A DNA stretch of 64,000 bases from Sphingomonas spermidinifaciens (GTDB lineage Bacteria > Pseudomonadota > Alphaproteobacteria > Sphingomonadales > Sphingomonadaceae), in contig NZ_NWMW01000001.1 in NCBI RefSeq assembly GCF_002351485.1, forward strand, positions 372,001 through 436,000, given 5' to 3'. Shown here one piece after another: positions 35,782 to 45,193 of this stretch (position 1 is its first letter; every line of letters starts with the position of its first letter). Below the pieces are notes generated by a model. That model saw nothing but the letters and a program-made list of their open reading frames with translations, did no database searches and had not been told where the DNA came from. The position numbers were made by a program, and so were the translations under genes.

Positions 35782-36525
35782 ATGCGCGCCCTCAAGCGCT
35801 CGTTGATGCCGATCGGCCTGCTCCTCGCCGCCGCGACCCTGTCGGGCTGCGGCGAGCAGGAAGTGTACGGCAAGCTCAAGGAACCTCAGGCGAACGAGAT
35901 GATCGCGGCGCTGCGCGGCGCCAACATCAACGCCAGCAAGCAAAGCTCCGGCGAGGGCGAGTGGTCGGTGGCGGTCAGCCCCGACCAGTTCGCGCGTGCG
36001 GTCGAGGTGCTGAAGGCGCAGGGCCTGCCCCGTGACGAGTTCCAATCGCTGGGCGACGTCTTCGCCAAGAAGGGCTTCGTCTCCTCGCCCGTCGAGGAGC
36101 GGGCGCGGCTGATCTACGGCCTCAGCCAGGAACTCAGCCGCACCGTCAGCGCGATCGACGGTGTGGTCGAGGCGCGCGTTCACCTCGCCATTCCGGAGGT
36201 CGACCCGCTGTCGGACAAGACCAAGCCATCGTCCGCCGCGGTGTTCGTCAAATACCAGCCCGGCTTCGAACTCCGCAGCCAGACCGGTGCGATCAAGAGC
36301 CTCGTCACCAACTCGGTCGAGGGGCTGCAGTACGAAAAGGTGTCGGTCGTCATGTTCCCCAGCCAGGCCGCGCCCGTGCAGCGCGACCTGTCGGTGGCGC
36401 AGTTCGACACGCCGCTAATGCGCATCCTGCTCGTGCTGGGCGTGCTCGCCTGGCCCGTCGTGATCCTGCTGCGCCGGCGTCGGCGGCCCGCCAACCTGCC
36501 CGCGACGGTGGAGCCCAAGAGTTGA
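35782..36525 (+). CDS. sctJ: T3SS inner membrane ring lipoprotein SctJ
   Basis: A 247-residue YscJ/HrcJ lipoprotein. The signal ends at lipobox LSGC (Cys24). Two ring-building domains follow (QEVYGKLKEPQANEMIAALR; VSAIDGVVEARVHLAIPEVD; PSSAAVFVKYQPG), then a C-terminal membrane helix (RILLVLGVLAWPVVILL) and a basic tail. GGAGAG precedes the ATG. Confidence 0.96.
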   Translation: MRALKRSLMPIGLLLAAATLSGCGEQEVYGKLKEPQANEMIAALRGANINASKQSSGEGEWSVAVSPDQFARAVEVLKAQGLPRDEFQSLGDVFAKKGFVSSPVEERARLIYGLSQELSRTVSAIDGVVEARVHLAIPEVDPLSDKTKPSSAAVFVKYQPGFELRSQTGAIKSLVTNSVEGLQYEKVSVVMFPSQAAPVQRDLSVAQFDTPLMRILLVLGVLAWPVVILLRRRRRPANLPATVEPKS

Positions 36526-36980
36526 GCGGACGCGCACGCCTGTACGAGGCGCTTGCGACCGCGCGAGCCGCGGGTGTGCCCGTGACGCGATCCGCGCGGC
36601 TGCTCGACCGCGGGGCGCGGGCCGGCTCGCTCGCCGATCTGATGACATGGCCGCGCTGGCCCGCGCTGCCGCCCGACCAGCGCGAGCGCGTGTGGCGCCT
36701 GACCGCGCTTATTGCCGCGCGCGACGCCCTGCCCGACGTGATCGACGGCGCGACGCTGCGCGGCCTTGCCGCCGCGGTGGGCGAGGATCGGCTGGAAGCG
36801 GTGCTCGACCTGCCGCCCGGTGGCGACGCGGCACTCCCACCCACGACGACGCTCGGGGAAGCGGGTCGGCGCATTGCCGAAGCCGCGCTGCCCGCTGCGC
36901 TTGCCACGCGGCTCGGTCACGCGAGCGACCGGCCGGACGCGGCACACCATGTCGCTGCCGCCGAGGAGATCGCCGCATGA
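36522..36980 (+). CDS. T3SS accessory protein at the sctK position
   Basis: A 152-residue, Ala/Arg/Leu-rich soluble protein lying exactly between sctJ and sctL, where YscK-type sorting platform adaptors are encoded. It starts with TTG at 36522, overlapping the sctJ stop (TTGA), and its stop overlaps the sctL ATG. SctK proteins are poorly conserved, and no family motif is visible, so the call is by position. Confidence 0.6.
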   Translation: MSGRARLYEALATARAAGVPVTRSARLLDRGARAGSLADLMTWPRWPALPPDQRERVWRLTALIAARDALPDVIDGATLRGLAAAVGEDRLEAVLDLPPGGDAALPPTTTLGEAGRRIAEAALPAALATRLGHASDRPDAAHHVAAAEEIAA

Positions 36981-37579
36981 GCTTCATCCTCCATCGGAGC
37001 GAGGGCTCGCTGCTCGCCACCGATCGCCCGATCGTCAAGGCGGGCGAGCGTGCGCACCTGACCGACGCGCTCGCCCTGATCGGGCGACTGCGCGCCGAGG
37101 CTGCCGCCGCCGACACCGCCCGCGCCGCTGCCGAGGATGAGGCGCGCCGCCGCGGCCATGACGAGGGCTATGCCGCCGGCCGCGCTGCCTTTGCCGACGC
37201 GATCGCCGCCGTGGCCGCCCAGGCGAGCGAGGATCGCGCCCGGCAGGAGACCGAGGTCGCCGCCCTCGCCCTCACCGCGCTCCGCCAGATCGCGGGCGAG
37301 TTGGGCGATGCGGCGGTGATGCAGGGCGTGGCCCTCCGCGCCGCGCGGGCGGTCGTGCCGCAAGGACCCGTCGCGATCGAAGTCGCACCCGCCATCGCCG
37401 CGGAGGTCGAGGCGGGGCTTGGCCGCCTCGATCCGGGGGCCGAGGTGACGGTGCGCGCCGACCCGACGCTCGGCGAGCGTGAGTGCCGCGTGACCGGCCC
37501 CGACAGCCGCATCATCGCCGATCTCGATCGCCAGATCGCGGGCGTCGCCGAACGCTGGAGCGTCAGCGATGAGCCTTGA
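36977..37579 (+). CDS. sctL: T3SS ATPase regulator/stator SctL
   Basis: A 200-residue FliH/YscL-type protein that links the ATPase to the cytoplasmic ring. Residues 30-100 form an Ala/Glu/Arg coiled coil with the [13 protein letters not shown]xxxG-like pattern typical of FliH. The C-terminal half has the conserved [16 protein letters not shown] segment. It overlaps sctN by 11 bp. Confidence 0.87.
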   Translation: MSFILHRSEGSLLATDRPIVKAGERAHLTDALALIGRLRAEAAAADTARAAAEDEARRRGHDEGYAAGRAAFADAIAAVAAQASEDRARQETEVAALALTALRQIAGELGDAAVMQGVALRAARAVVPQGPVAIEVAPAIAAEVEAGLGRLDPGAEVTVRADPTLGERECRVTGPDSRIIADLDRQIAGVAERWSVSDEP

Positions 37580-38879
37580 GGCGCGCGTCCAGGACCTCGT
37601 CCGCACGTTGGGCGAGGCGCCCGCCTTCGAGCAGCGCGGGCGGGTGCGCGGCGCGATCGGTACCTCGATCCGCGTTGCCGGCCTGTCGGCGCGGATCGGA
37701 CAGACCTGTGCGTTGCTCGACCGCGACGGGGCCGAAGTGCTGTCGGCCGAGGTTGTGGGCCTCGCCGACGGCGAGGTGCTGCTGTCGCCGCTGGGCGACT
37801 TGCGCGGGCTGTCGAGCGAGACCGAAGTCGTCGTCCGCGTTGGCGAGGATCGCGTGCCCGTTGGCCCGGCGCTGCTCGGCCGCGTGGTCGATGCGCGCCT
37901 GCGTCCGCTCGACGGCGGACCTGCCATAGAGGGCGACGGCTTTCGCCCGCTTTATGGCGAGAGCCCCAACCCCATGTCGCGCGCGCGGATCGACACCGCG
38001 GTCGAGACGGGAGTCCGCGCGATCGACGGCCTCATGCCGCTCGGCCGCGGCCAGCGCATGGGCGTGTTCGCGGCGGCGGGCGGCGGCAAGTCCACCCTGC
38101 TCGCCACCCTTGCCCGTCAGACGCGTGCCGACGCCGTCGTCATCGCGCTGATCGGCGAGCGCGGGCGCGAAGTGCGTGAGTTCGTCGAGGACAATCTGGG
38201 TGCCGAGGGCCTGTCGCGCTCGGTCGTCGTCGTCGCAACGTCCGATCGCCCCGCACTCGAACGCGCGCGCGCCGCCCATGCCGCGACCGCGGTTGCCGAG
38301 GGGCTGCGCGCCGAGGGGCGCCACGTCCTCCTCCTCATGGACTCGGTGACGCGCTTCGCCCGCGCGCTGCGCGAGATCGGACTGGCGAGCGGCGAGCCGC
38401 CGGTCCGCCGCGGCTTCCCGCCTTCGGTCTTCGCCGAGCTGCCGCGGCTGTTCGAGCGGGCCGGCGCCGACGACCGCGGGGCGATCACCGCACTCTACAC
38501 TGTGCTGCTCGAGGACGAGGTCGACGATCCCGTTGGCGAGGAGGTCCGCTCGCTGCTCGACGGCCATATCCACCTGTCGCGCAAGCTCGGCGCGTGCGGC
38601 CACTATCCGGCGATCGACGTGCTCGGCAGCCTGTCGCGTTTGATGCCGCAGCTTGCCGATGCTGCGCAGCAAAGCTCGGCGACGGCGCTTCGTGCGCATC
38701 TCGCCAAGCTCGCCGAGATCGAGATCCTGCTGCAGGTCGGCGACTACAAGCCCGGCCAGGACGCCGCCGCCGACCGCGCGATCGCCGCGCGCGAGGCGAT
38801 CGACGCCTTCCTCCGACAGCCGCACGATCAGCCGGTGGCAGTTGCGACGACGCAGGCGCTGCTCAGGAGCTTTGGATGA
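37569..38879 (+). CDS. sctN: T3SS ATPase SctN
   Basis: A 436-residue FliI/YscN/HrcN ATPase that unfolds and detaches substrates. The P-loop AGGGKST has Lys174. Also present are [10 protein letters not shown], the Walker [14 protein letters not shown] and [20 protein letters not shown]. The [14 protein letters not shown] form is that of the injectisome branch. The stop overlaps the sctO ATG. Confidence 0.96.
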   Translation: MSLEARVQDLVRTLGEAPAFEQRGRVRGAIGTSIRVAGLSARIGQTCALLDRDGAEVLSAEVVGLADGEVLLSPLGDLRGLSSETEVVVRVGEDRVPVGPALLGRVVDARLRPLDGGPAIEGDGFRPLYGESPNPMSRARIDTAVETGVRAIDGLMPLGRGQRMGVFAAAGGGKSTLLATLARQTRADAVVIALIGERGREVREFVEDNLGAEGLSRSVVVVATSDRPALERARAAHAATAVAEGLRAEGRHVLLLMDSVTRFARALREIGLASGEPPVRRGFPPSVFAELPRLFERAGADDRGAITALYTVLLEDEVDDPVGEEVRSLLDGHIHLSRKLGACGHYPAIDVLGSLSRLMPQLADAAQQSSATALRAHLAKLAEIEILLQVGDYKPGQDAAADRAIAAREAIDAFLRQPHDQPVAVATTQALLRSFG

Positions 38880-39316
38880 CGACGCTCGCTCAATTGGCTG
38901 GCCTGCGTGATCGCGAAGTGGAGCGTGCCGCGCGCGCCGCACGGGAGGCAGCCGCGGCGGTCGATGCCGCCGCCGCCGAGCTTTCGACCGTCGAGCTGCT
39001 GCTCGAGACCGCGGCGATGGCCCGTCACGCTGCCGCCGCCCGCCGGCTGCTGCATCCCGCCGACGAGTGTGTCGCGCTCTACCTCCAGCGCTGCGAACAG
39101 GGCGTCGCCGAGGCCGAGCGTGCACTCGAAGCCGCTCGCCAGTCGCTCGAGGCGGCTGAAACCGCCAGCGTGCAAGCGCGCCGCGACTGGATGCGGGCCG
39201 AGGCGCGGCGCGACGCGATGCGCGGCCTCGTCGAAGAGGCGCACCGCGACAGCCGGCGCGCGGCCGAGAACCGCATCGCTGACGAACCCATTCTTCGCGC
39301 AGGAGCCCGCCGATGA
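38876..39316 (+). CDS. sctO: T3SS stalk protein SctO
   Basis: A 146-residue coiled-coil protein (FliJ/YscO type): almost wholly helical, rich in Ala, Glu and Arg, with heptads throughout and no hydrophobic segment. It is placed directly after the ATPase and overlaps it by 4 bp. Sequence in this family is hardly conserved; the call rests on size, coiled coil and order. Confidence 0.8.
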   Translation: MTTLAQLAGLRDREVERAARAAREAAAAVDAAAAELSTVELLLETAAMARHAAAARRLLHPADECVALYLQRCEQGVAEAERALEAARQSLEAAETASVQARRDWMRAEARRDAMRGLVEEAHRDSRRAAENRIADEPILRAGARR

Positions 39317-39909
39317 GCCCCGTCGCCAACGACCGCCCCGTCCACACCGCCCCCCCGCCCCGCCGCGGCGACCCCGCGCCCGAGCCTGAGCAGCGCGCCC
39401 GTTTTGAGGACGCGCTGTCGCGCCGCGAGCCCAGACAGGAGGGGAAGCAACTCCACGGCGAGCAGCCCGCCCCCGATCTCGCCCAGCTCGGTCACGCGCC
39501 GTACCAGGGCTTCGACCTTACCCAGGACCAGGGTCGCCGCGACCGTGGCACGCGCGAGGAGGCGCTGGCGATGCTCGACGGCCTCCGCCCTGCTCCCGCG
39601 CCTGCACAGCTACCTGCCGATGCAGCACCGTCCGCGCTGCCCCAGGCAGCGGCGCTCCCCACGACGCATGCCGAGTTCGCGCAGCGCCTCGACCTGCCGA
39701 CGCAGCCGCTCGGCGGCGAGTTCCAGCTGTCGATGTCCGACACGCGCTGGCTTGCCAGCCATGCCGTCGTCGCGCGCGACAATGCGGGCGGCCTGTCGCT
39801 CGACGTCTCGACCAACAGCGATAGCGATGCCGAGGCGCAGCGCGCCGAGTTGCGCGCCCGGCTTGAGGCGCGCGGCCACCGGATCGACCGCATCGATTTC
39901 GCCGGCTGA
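39313..39909 (+). CDS. Candidate needle-length/substrate-switch protein (SctP-like)
   Basis: A 198-residue protein with a long Pro/Gln/Ala-rich disordered N-terminal part (residues 1-120) and a folded-looking C-terminus (FQLSMSDTRWLASHAVVARD...LSLDVSTNSDSD...). That is the layout of FliK/YscP ruler proteins, though shorter. It follows sctO, the usual sctP place, and ends the operon. It lacks a clear T3S4 motif, so the call is tentative. Confidence 0.6.
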   Translation: MSPVANDRPVHTAPPPRRGDPAPEPEQRARFEDALSRREPRQEGKQLHGEQPAPDLAQLGHAPYQGFDLTQDQGRRDRGTREEALAMLDGLRPAPAPAQLPADAAPSALPQAAALPTTHAEFAQRLDLPTQPLGGEFQLSMSDTRWLASHAVVARDNAGGLSLDVSTNSDSDAEAQRAELRARLEARGHRIDRIDFAG

Positions 39910-39965
39910 CCCGCTTTTTGCGCTTGCGCGGCCCCATCGCCGCCGCTAACAGCGCCACTCCCGGC

Positions 39966-40040
39966 GGGCGTGTAGCTCAGTGGTAGAGCACTGTGTTGAC
40001 ATCGCAGGGGTCGCAAGTTCAATCCTTGCCACGCCCACCA
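39966..40040 (+). tRNA. tRNA-Val (anticodon GAC)
   Basis: A 75-nt cloverleaf. The acceptor GGGCGTG pairs with CACGCCC, followed by ACCA (the 3' CCA is encoded). The D-arm contains AGCTCAGTGGTAGAGC. The anticodon stem CTGTG/CGCAG encloses TTGACAT with anticodon GAC at 39998-40000. The T-arm GGTCGCAAGTTCAATCC is normal apart from the GCAAG/CTTGC stem. It lies 56 bp after the last T3SS gene. Confidence 0.95.
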
Positions 40041-40043
40041 TCG

Positions 40044-40079
40044 AAAACCCCGGCAGCCCAGCGGCTTGCCGGGGTTTTT
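40044..40079. terminator. Strong bidirectional terminator after tRNA-Val
   Basis: AAAACCCCGGCA and TGCCGGGGTTTTT form a 12-bp stem with an 11-base loop and T/A tracts on both sides. It ends the tRNA transcript rightward and the MFS gene (stop at 40083) leftward. Confidence 0.9.
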
Positions 40080-40082
40080 GAT

Positions 40083-41729
40083 TCAATCCTCGATGCGCCG
40101 GCGAAAGGTTTCGGGCAGGAAGGTGAGCCCGATGACTACCGTCGCGCCCGCGACGATCACCGGATACCACAGCCCGTCATAGATGTTGCCCGTCGCCGCG
40201 ACGATCGCGAACGCCGTCGTCGGCAGGAACCCGCCGAACCAGCCATTGGCGATGTGATAGGGCAGCGACATCGACGTGTAGCGGATGCGGCTGGGGAACA
40301 GCTCGACCAACAGCGCCGCGATCGGGCCGTACACCATCGTCACGAGCAGGACGAGCGCGAACAGGATCGCCACCACCTGTACCCGGTCGATGCGCACCGG
40401 ATCGGCCTTGGCCGGATAACCCGCCGCCGCGATCGCATCGCCCAGCGCCGTCCAGCGCGCGGGATCGTTGGGGACCGCGGCAGGATCGGGCACCTCGAAT
40501 CGGACGTCGCCGACCGCGACCACGCTCGCCCGCCCGGTTGTGGCTTGCGTGGCATAGGGCAGACCTGCCTTGGCCAGGTACGCCTTGGCCAGGTCGCAGC
40601 TCGTCGTGTCGAACTTGTTGCGCCCCACCGGATCGAACTGGAGCGAGCAGGTCGCAGGATCGGTCGTGACCACGATCGGCGCGCTGGCCGACGCCGCCGC
40701 CAGCGCCGGATTGGCGGCGCGGGTCAGCGCGTGAAACAAGGGGAAATAGCTGACCACCGCCAGCGCACAGCCGGCGAGGATGATCGGCTTGCGTCCGATC
40801 CGGTCCGAGAGCCAGCCGAAGAAGACGAAGAACGGGGTGCCGATTGCCAGCGCGACCGCGATCAGGATGTTGGCGGTCGCGCCGTCGACCTTCAGCACCT
40901 TCTCGAGGTAGAAGAGCGCATAGAATTGCCCGGTGTACCAGACCACCGCCTGCCCCGCCCCGGCGCCGAACAGCGCGATCAGCACCCAGCGCAGGTTGCG
41001 CCACTCGCCGAATGCCTCCTTGATCGGTGCCTTCGACGTCGTCCCCTCTTCCTTCATCTTCTGGAAGACCGGGCTTTCGGCGAGTTGCAGCCGGATCCAG
41101 ATCGACACGCCCAGGAGCACGATCGAGACGAGGAACGGCACCCGCCAGCCCCAGGCGGCGAAGCTTTCCTCGCCGATCGCGGTGCGCAGGCCGATCACGA
41201 CCAGCAGCGCCGCGAACAGGCCCAGCGTGGCCGTCGTCTGGATCCAGCTGGTATAGAGCCCGCGCTTCCCCTCGGGCGCATGCTCGGCGACATAGGTGGC
41301 CGCGCCGCCATATTCGCCGCCCAGCGCAAGGCCCTGCAAGAGCCGCAGCGTGACGAGGATGAACGGCGCGGCGATCCCGATCGCGGCGTAGGAAGGAAGC
41401 AGGCCGACCGCGAAGGTCGACAGGCCCATCAGCCCCATGGTGACGAGGAAGGTGTTCTTGCGCCCGACCAGATCTCCGATCCGCCCGAACACCAGCGCGC
41501 CGAACGGCCGCACCGCGAACCCCGCGGCGAAGGCGGCGAGCGCGAGGATGAACCCCGTCGTTTCGTTGACGCCCGAGAAGAACTGCGCCGAGATATGCGC
41601 GGCGAGCAGGCCGTAGAGGTAGAAATCATACCACTCGAACACCGTGCCGAGCGACGAGGCGGCGATCACCAGCTTCTCGTTCTGGCCCACCCGACCCGTA
41701 TCGGGCACTGCGCCCGTCAATCCTGCCAC
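40083..41729 (-). CDS. MFS transporter, metabolite:H+ symporter (MHS) type
   Basis: A 548-residue inner-membrane transporter with about 12 helices. SLGTVFEWYDFYLYG at the first helix and FGALVFGRIGDLVGRKNTF in loop 2-3 are the MHS (ProP/ShiA) signatures. A large loop of about 120 residues with two cysteines (PATCSLQFD, SCDLAKAYL) interrupts the C-terminal half, which ordinary MHS members lack. The start is GTG 41729 with a GGGGAGG ribosome binding site; the longer frame has no family support. The substrate, probably an organic acid or betaine, cannot be read from sequence. Confidence 0.88.
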   Translation of the reverse strand: MAGLTGAVPDTGRVGQNEKLVIAASSLGTVFEWYDFYLYGLLAAHISAQFFSGVNETTGFILALAAFAAGFAVRPFGALVFGRIGDLVGRKNTFLVTMGLMGLSTFAVGLLPSYAAIGIAAPFILVTLRLLQGLALGGEYGGAATYVAEHAPEGKRGLYTSWIQTTATLGLFAALLVVIGLRTAIGEESFAAWGWRVPFLVSIVLLGVSIWIRLQLAESPVFQKMKEEGTTSKAPIKEAFGEWRNLRWVLIALFGAGAGQAVVWYTGQFYALFYLEKVLKVDGATANILIAVALAIGTPFFVFFGWLSDRIGRKPIILAGCALAVVSYFPLFHALTRAANPALAAASASAPIVVTTDPATCSLQFDPVGRNKFDTTSCDLAKAYLAKAGLPYATQATTGRASVVAVGDVRFEVPDPAAVPNDPARWTALGDAIAAAGYPAKADPVRIDRVQVVAILFALVLLVTMVYGPIAALLVELFPSRIRYTSMSLPYHIANGWFGGFLPTTAFAIVAATGNIYDGLWYPVIVAGATVVIGLTFLPETFRRRIED

Positions 41730-41794
41730 GCAAACCTCCCCGCCTTTTGCTTTACCGCTAACAAGCCATGTTCGCGGCGGCTTGCCAATGGCGT

Positions 41795-42586
41795 TCAGCG
41801 GCGACGTCGCTCGACGCCATAGTCGATACGTATGCGCACCCACTCGCCGACGCGGTATTCGCCGCCGACACGTGGCGGGCGGACCTTGAACTGCCAGGCG
41901 GCGGCGAGGACCGAGCGCGCGATGTTCGATCCCTCGGGCGATTCGCCCAGCGACACGCAATCCTCTACCCGCCAGTTGGGCGCGGTCCGGCACGCGATCA
42001 GGCCGTAGCCCGGCCCGCTTGCGGTCGACAGATAGCCGCGCAGCTCGTCGTCATAGGGCTCGCGGTACCAGGCGGCGGCGTAGAGCGGCTCGCCATTGGG
42101 CGCGCGGCCGACCACCTCGCTGTCGGGTGGGCCGGGCGGGCCACGATCGACCGGGCCATAGGTAGGGCGTCGTGCGGGCGCGGCGGGGGCAGCGGCCGGC
42201 GCGCTCGGCCGGCGTATGTCGGCCTGCGCCAGCGTTTCGCGCGGCAGGAGGATATAGGGCGGCGGCGACGGCGCGGGCGGCGCGTCGCTGGGCGGCGTCG
42301 GCACGGGCGGCGCCAGGCGCGGCTCGGTAGTCGGCGGCGTCTCGGCGGGCGGCGTCTCGGCCTCCGCCGGCGGGGTCTCGGTTTCCGGCTGCGCCTCGGC
42401 GGCGGGCTCGGGCGAGGCTTCGTCGGCGGCTTCCATCGTGAAGACCGGCGTCGATTTCGCGTCCTCACGCCCGACCAGATCAGGCTTGAGCGTCAGCAGG
42501 ATCAGCACGAGCAGCAGCTCGACGAGCAGCGCCAGCACCACGCCGGCGATCCGGCGCGCGCGTTCGCCGCGTAAACGCTCGGGCAT
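41795..42586 (-). CDS. TonB-like protein
   Basis: A 263-residue protein with a cytoplasmic basic N-terminus, one membrane helix (IAGVVLALLVELLLVLILL), a Pro/Glu/Ala-rich spacer of about 90 residues, and a C-terminal domain with WQFKVRPPRVGGEYRVGEWV, resembling a TonB C-terminal domain. It probably spans the periplasm. Start choice: ATG 42586, while TTG 42631 would add 15 residues. No ExbB/ExbD genes adjoin it, so the partner is unknown. Confidence 0.68.
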   Translation of the reverse strand: MPERLRGERARRIAGVVLALLVELLLVLILLTLKPDLVGREDAKSTPVFTMEAADEASPEPAAEAQPETETPPAEAETPPAETPPTTEPRLAPPVPTPPSDAPPAPSPPPYILLPRETLAQADIRRPSAPAAAPAAPARRPTYGPVDRGPPGPPDSEVVGRAPNGEPLYAAAWYREPYDDELRGYLSTASGPGYGLIACRTAPNWRVEDCVSLGESPEGSNIARSVLAAAWQFKVRPPRVGGEYRVGEWVRIRIDYGVERRRR

Positions 42587-42683
42587 TCGGTGAAGGATGG
42601 GGGCAAGCGACAGGGGCAAGCGGGCGATCAACCTTCAACCGATGCCGCGCCGCTACCCCGGCTTTGCGACCAAAGCGAGGCGG

Positions 42684-43691
42684 TCAGGCGAGTTCTTCGT
42701 CAGGAAAGGTTTCGGTGTCGATCTGCGCCTGCATCGCCGCGGCATAGCGCGGCCCCCGGATCGCGCCGGGCGCGAAGACCGCGTCGATGCGCGCGGCGAT
42801 CTCGGGCGTGATCGTCACGCCGAGCGCGCCGACATTCTCTTCGAGATGCGCGACCGAGCGGGTGCCGGGGATCGGCACGATGTGCTCGGCGCGCGACAGC
42901 ACCCAGGCGAGCGACAGCTGCGCGGACGTACAGCCGATCTCGACCGCCAGCGTATCATAGGCCGCGACCGCGCGCAGATTGTGCGCCAGCGCCTCCCCGG
43001 TGAAACGCGGCATCGCCCGGCGGATATCGCCCTCGACATAATCGTCACCCGCGATCCCGCCCGCGAGCAATCCGCGCGCAACGGGTGAAAAGGCGACGAA
43101 GCCGATGCCGAGCTCGCGGCAGGTGTCGAGGACGGCGATCTCGGCATTGCGCACCACCGGCGAATATTCGGTCTGGACCGCCGCGACCGGATGGACGGCG
43201 TCGGCGCGGCGGATCGTCGCCGCGCTCATTTCGGACAGACCGATCGCGCCAATCTTCCCCGCCTCATGCGCACGGACCAGCGCGCCGACCGACTCCTCGA
43301 TCGGCACATTCTTGTCGAGGCGGTGGAGATAATAGAGGTCGATGTGATCGGTCCCCAGCCGCTGGAGCGCCGCGTCGAGCGTGCGCGCGATCGCCGCAGG
43401 CGACCCGTCGAGGCCACGCTTGCCGTCGATCACGTCGAGCACGCACTTGCTCGCCAGCGTGTATTCGCCGCGGCGATGCCCCACCGCGCGGCCGACCAGC
43501 CGCTCGTTCTCGCCGAAACCATAGAGCGCCGCGGTATCGAGCAGCGTCACGCCCAGGTCGAGCGCGCGGTTTAGCAGCGCCTCCGCATCGGCGGGCGCGG
43601 GCTTCTCGCCGTAAGCGTGGCTCAGGTTCATGCAGCCGAGGCCGATCGCCGATACCTCGAACGGACCGATGCGGCGGGTGGGAAGCGTCAT
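42684..43691 (-). CDS. Aldo/keto reductase
   Basis: A 335-residue NADPH-dependent oxidoreductase of the AKR11-13 type. It has GLGCMNLSHAYG, the catalytic Asp/Tyr in LLDTAALYGFGENE, the Lys in LASKCVL, IDLYYLHRLD, AVQTEYSPVVR, and PIPGTRSVAHLEEN for cofactor binding. The ATG shares a base with the stop of ppx. The substrate is unknown. Confidence 0.92.
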   Translation of the reverse strand: MTLPTRRIGPFEVSAIGLGCMNLSHAYGEKPAPADAEALLNRALDLGVTLLDTAALYGFGENERLVGRAVGHRRGEYTLASKCVLDVIDGKRGLDGSPAAIARTLDAALQRLGTDHIDLYYLHRLDKNVPIEESVGALVRAHEAGKIGAIGLSEMSAATIRRADAVHPVAAVQTEYSPVVRNAEIAVLDTCRELGIGFVAFSPVARGLLAGGIAGDDYVEGDIRRAMPRFTGEALAHNLRAVAAYDTLAVEIGCTSAQLSLAWVLSRAEHIVPIPGTRSVAHLEENVGALGVTITPEIAARIDAVFAPGAIRGPRYAAAMQAQIDTETFPDEELA

Positions 43692-45193
43692 CACACTCTC
43701 TCGAAATCGGGCACATGGGCGGGCGTCAGCCCGAGCGCGCCAGCCAGCGCCTTGTGCCGCCGCTCGACCGCCTCGCCATAGAGTGCGGCCTGCGCCGGCT
43801 CGGTGCGGAGCGTCAGCCGGTCGCCGGTGCGGGCGAGCGCCGTGCGCTTGAGCGGCCCGGCGACGCCGCCCGACAGCCGCTGGCCCAGCCGCATCGCAAG
43901 TCCCCAGCGCGCGGCGCATTCTAGCCGATCTGGCGCGGCGAGGCGCGCGAGCGGATCAGGCGATTCAGTGCCGCCGCCAAAACAGGTGAACAGCGCCTGC
44001 GCAAGCAGCGCACGCCCCTCCGCCTCGATCGCGACCCAGTTGCCGTGAAGCGCGACCTCCAGCCCGCGTTCGGCACGGAACTCTGGATTGGCGAGCCAGG
44101 CAACGTCGGCGAGCAGACAGGCGGCGTGGCGCAGCCGCGCAAGCGCCGCATCCTCATGCCCGAACAGCGGCGCGATCCAGGCGTCGAGCAGGTCGCCATG
44201 CTCGGGGAACCGCCCCAGCCGCCGCCCTTCCTCGCGCGCCGCCACGATCAGCGGGTCGAGCGCGCGCGTCGCCGGATCTAGGCGCTCGTGCAGCAACCCC
44301 TCGCGCAGGCCGAAGGCCGAGGCGATCGCCATCTCGCTGCCCAGATGCCGCATCAGCACCGTCAGCAGCCGCGCCGCGTCGTCGAGCGTCGCGATGCGCC
44401 CGCCCGACAGGTTGGGGATGTTTCGCAGCTTCGCCTTGGGCAGGCCGCCGATCTGGCGGATCAGCCGCTCGATGGTCGCGGCGTCCAGGCGATAGCCGTG
44501 GATGACGGGCAGCGGATAGGCGGTCTGGTGCATGTCGAGCCGCGCGAGCGCACGCCATGATCCACCGACAAGGTAGAGCGGAAGCCCCTGCCCGCGCCCC
44601 AGCCAGTTGGCCTCGCGCAGCGCGCGGGCGACATGGCGGTCGAGCGTGCCCTTGCCGCGCGCGCGGATCGCCGCGATGCGCAGCACGCCAAGCGGGAACG
44701 ACACGCGCTCCCCCACCGCGCCATTCGAGACGCGCACGAGTTCAAGGCTGCCGCCGCCCAGATCGCCGACGATGCCGTCGGCATCGGGGATCGCCGACAG
44801 CACGCCGTGCCCAGACGCCGTCGCCTCGGCCTCGCCCGGCAGCAGCTCGACCGACAGGCCGAGCTCGCTCGCGATCGCCAGCAGGTCGGCACCGTTTGAG
44901 GCATCGCGGACCGCCGCGGTGGCGACGGTGCGCAGCTCGTCGACCTCCATCGCGCGCGCCAGCATCGCGAAGCGGGCCAGCGCGGCGCGGGCGGTCGCCA
45001 TCCCCTCGGTACTGATCGCCCCGGTCTCGGCCAGCCCGCGGCCAAGGCCGGCCATCACCTTCTCGTTGAACAGGGTCGCCGGCAGCCGCGCGGGTCCTTC
45101 ATAGACCACGAGGCGAATCGAGTTCGAACCAATGTCGATGATCGCCGTGCGCGCACGCGCCTCGCCCGAAGGCTTGCGGAAGAAAAGGCTCAC
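43691..45193 (-). CDS. ppx: Exopolyphosphatase (Ppx/GppA family)
   Basis: Degrades polyphosphate from the end, or hydrolyses pppGpp. The 500-residue protein has an ASKHA fold with AIIDIGSNSIRLVVYEG (phosphate 1), LPGEAEATASGHGVLSAI and GDLGGGSLEL (phosphate 2). It overlaps ppk1 (ATGA) upstream, the classical ppk-ppx pairing, and the aldo/keto reductase downstream. Confidence 0.92.
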   Translation of the reverse strand: MSLFFRKPSGEARARTAIIDIGSNSIRLVVYEGPARLPATLFNEKVMAGLGRGLAETGAISTEGMATARAALARFAMLARAMEVDELRTVATAAVRDASNGADLLAIASELGLSVELLPGEAEATASGHGVLSAIPDADGIVGDLGGGSLELVRVSNGAVGERVSFPLGVLRIAAIRARGKGTLDRHVARALREANWLGRGQGLPLYLVGGSWRALARLDMHQTAYPLPVIHGYRLDAATIERLIRQIGGLPKAKLRNIPNLSGGRIATLDDAARLLTVLMRHLGSEMAIASAFGLREGLLHERLDPATRALDPLIVAAREEGRRLGRFPEHGDLLDAWIAPLFGHEDAALARLRHAACLLADVAWLANPEFRAERGLEVALHGNWVAIEAEGRALLAQALFTCFGGGTESPDPLARLAAPDRLECAARWGLAMRLGQRLSGGVAGPLKRTALARTGDRLTLRTEPAQAALYGEAVERRHKALAGALGLTPAHVPDFERV

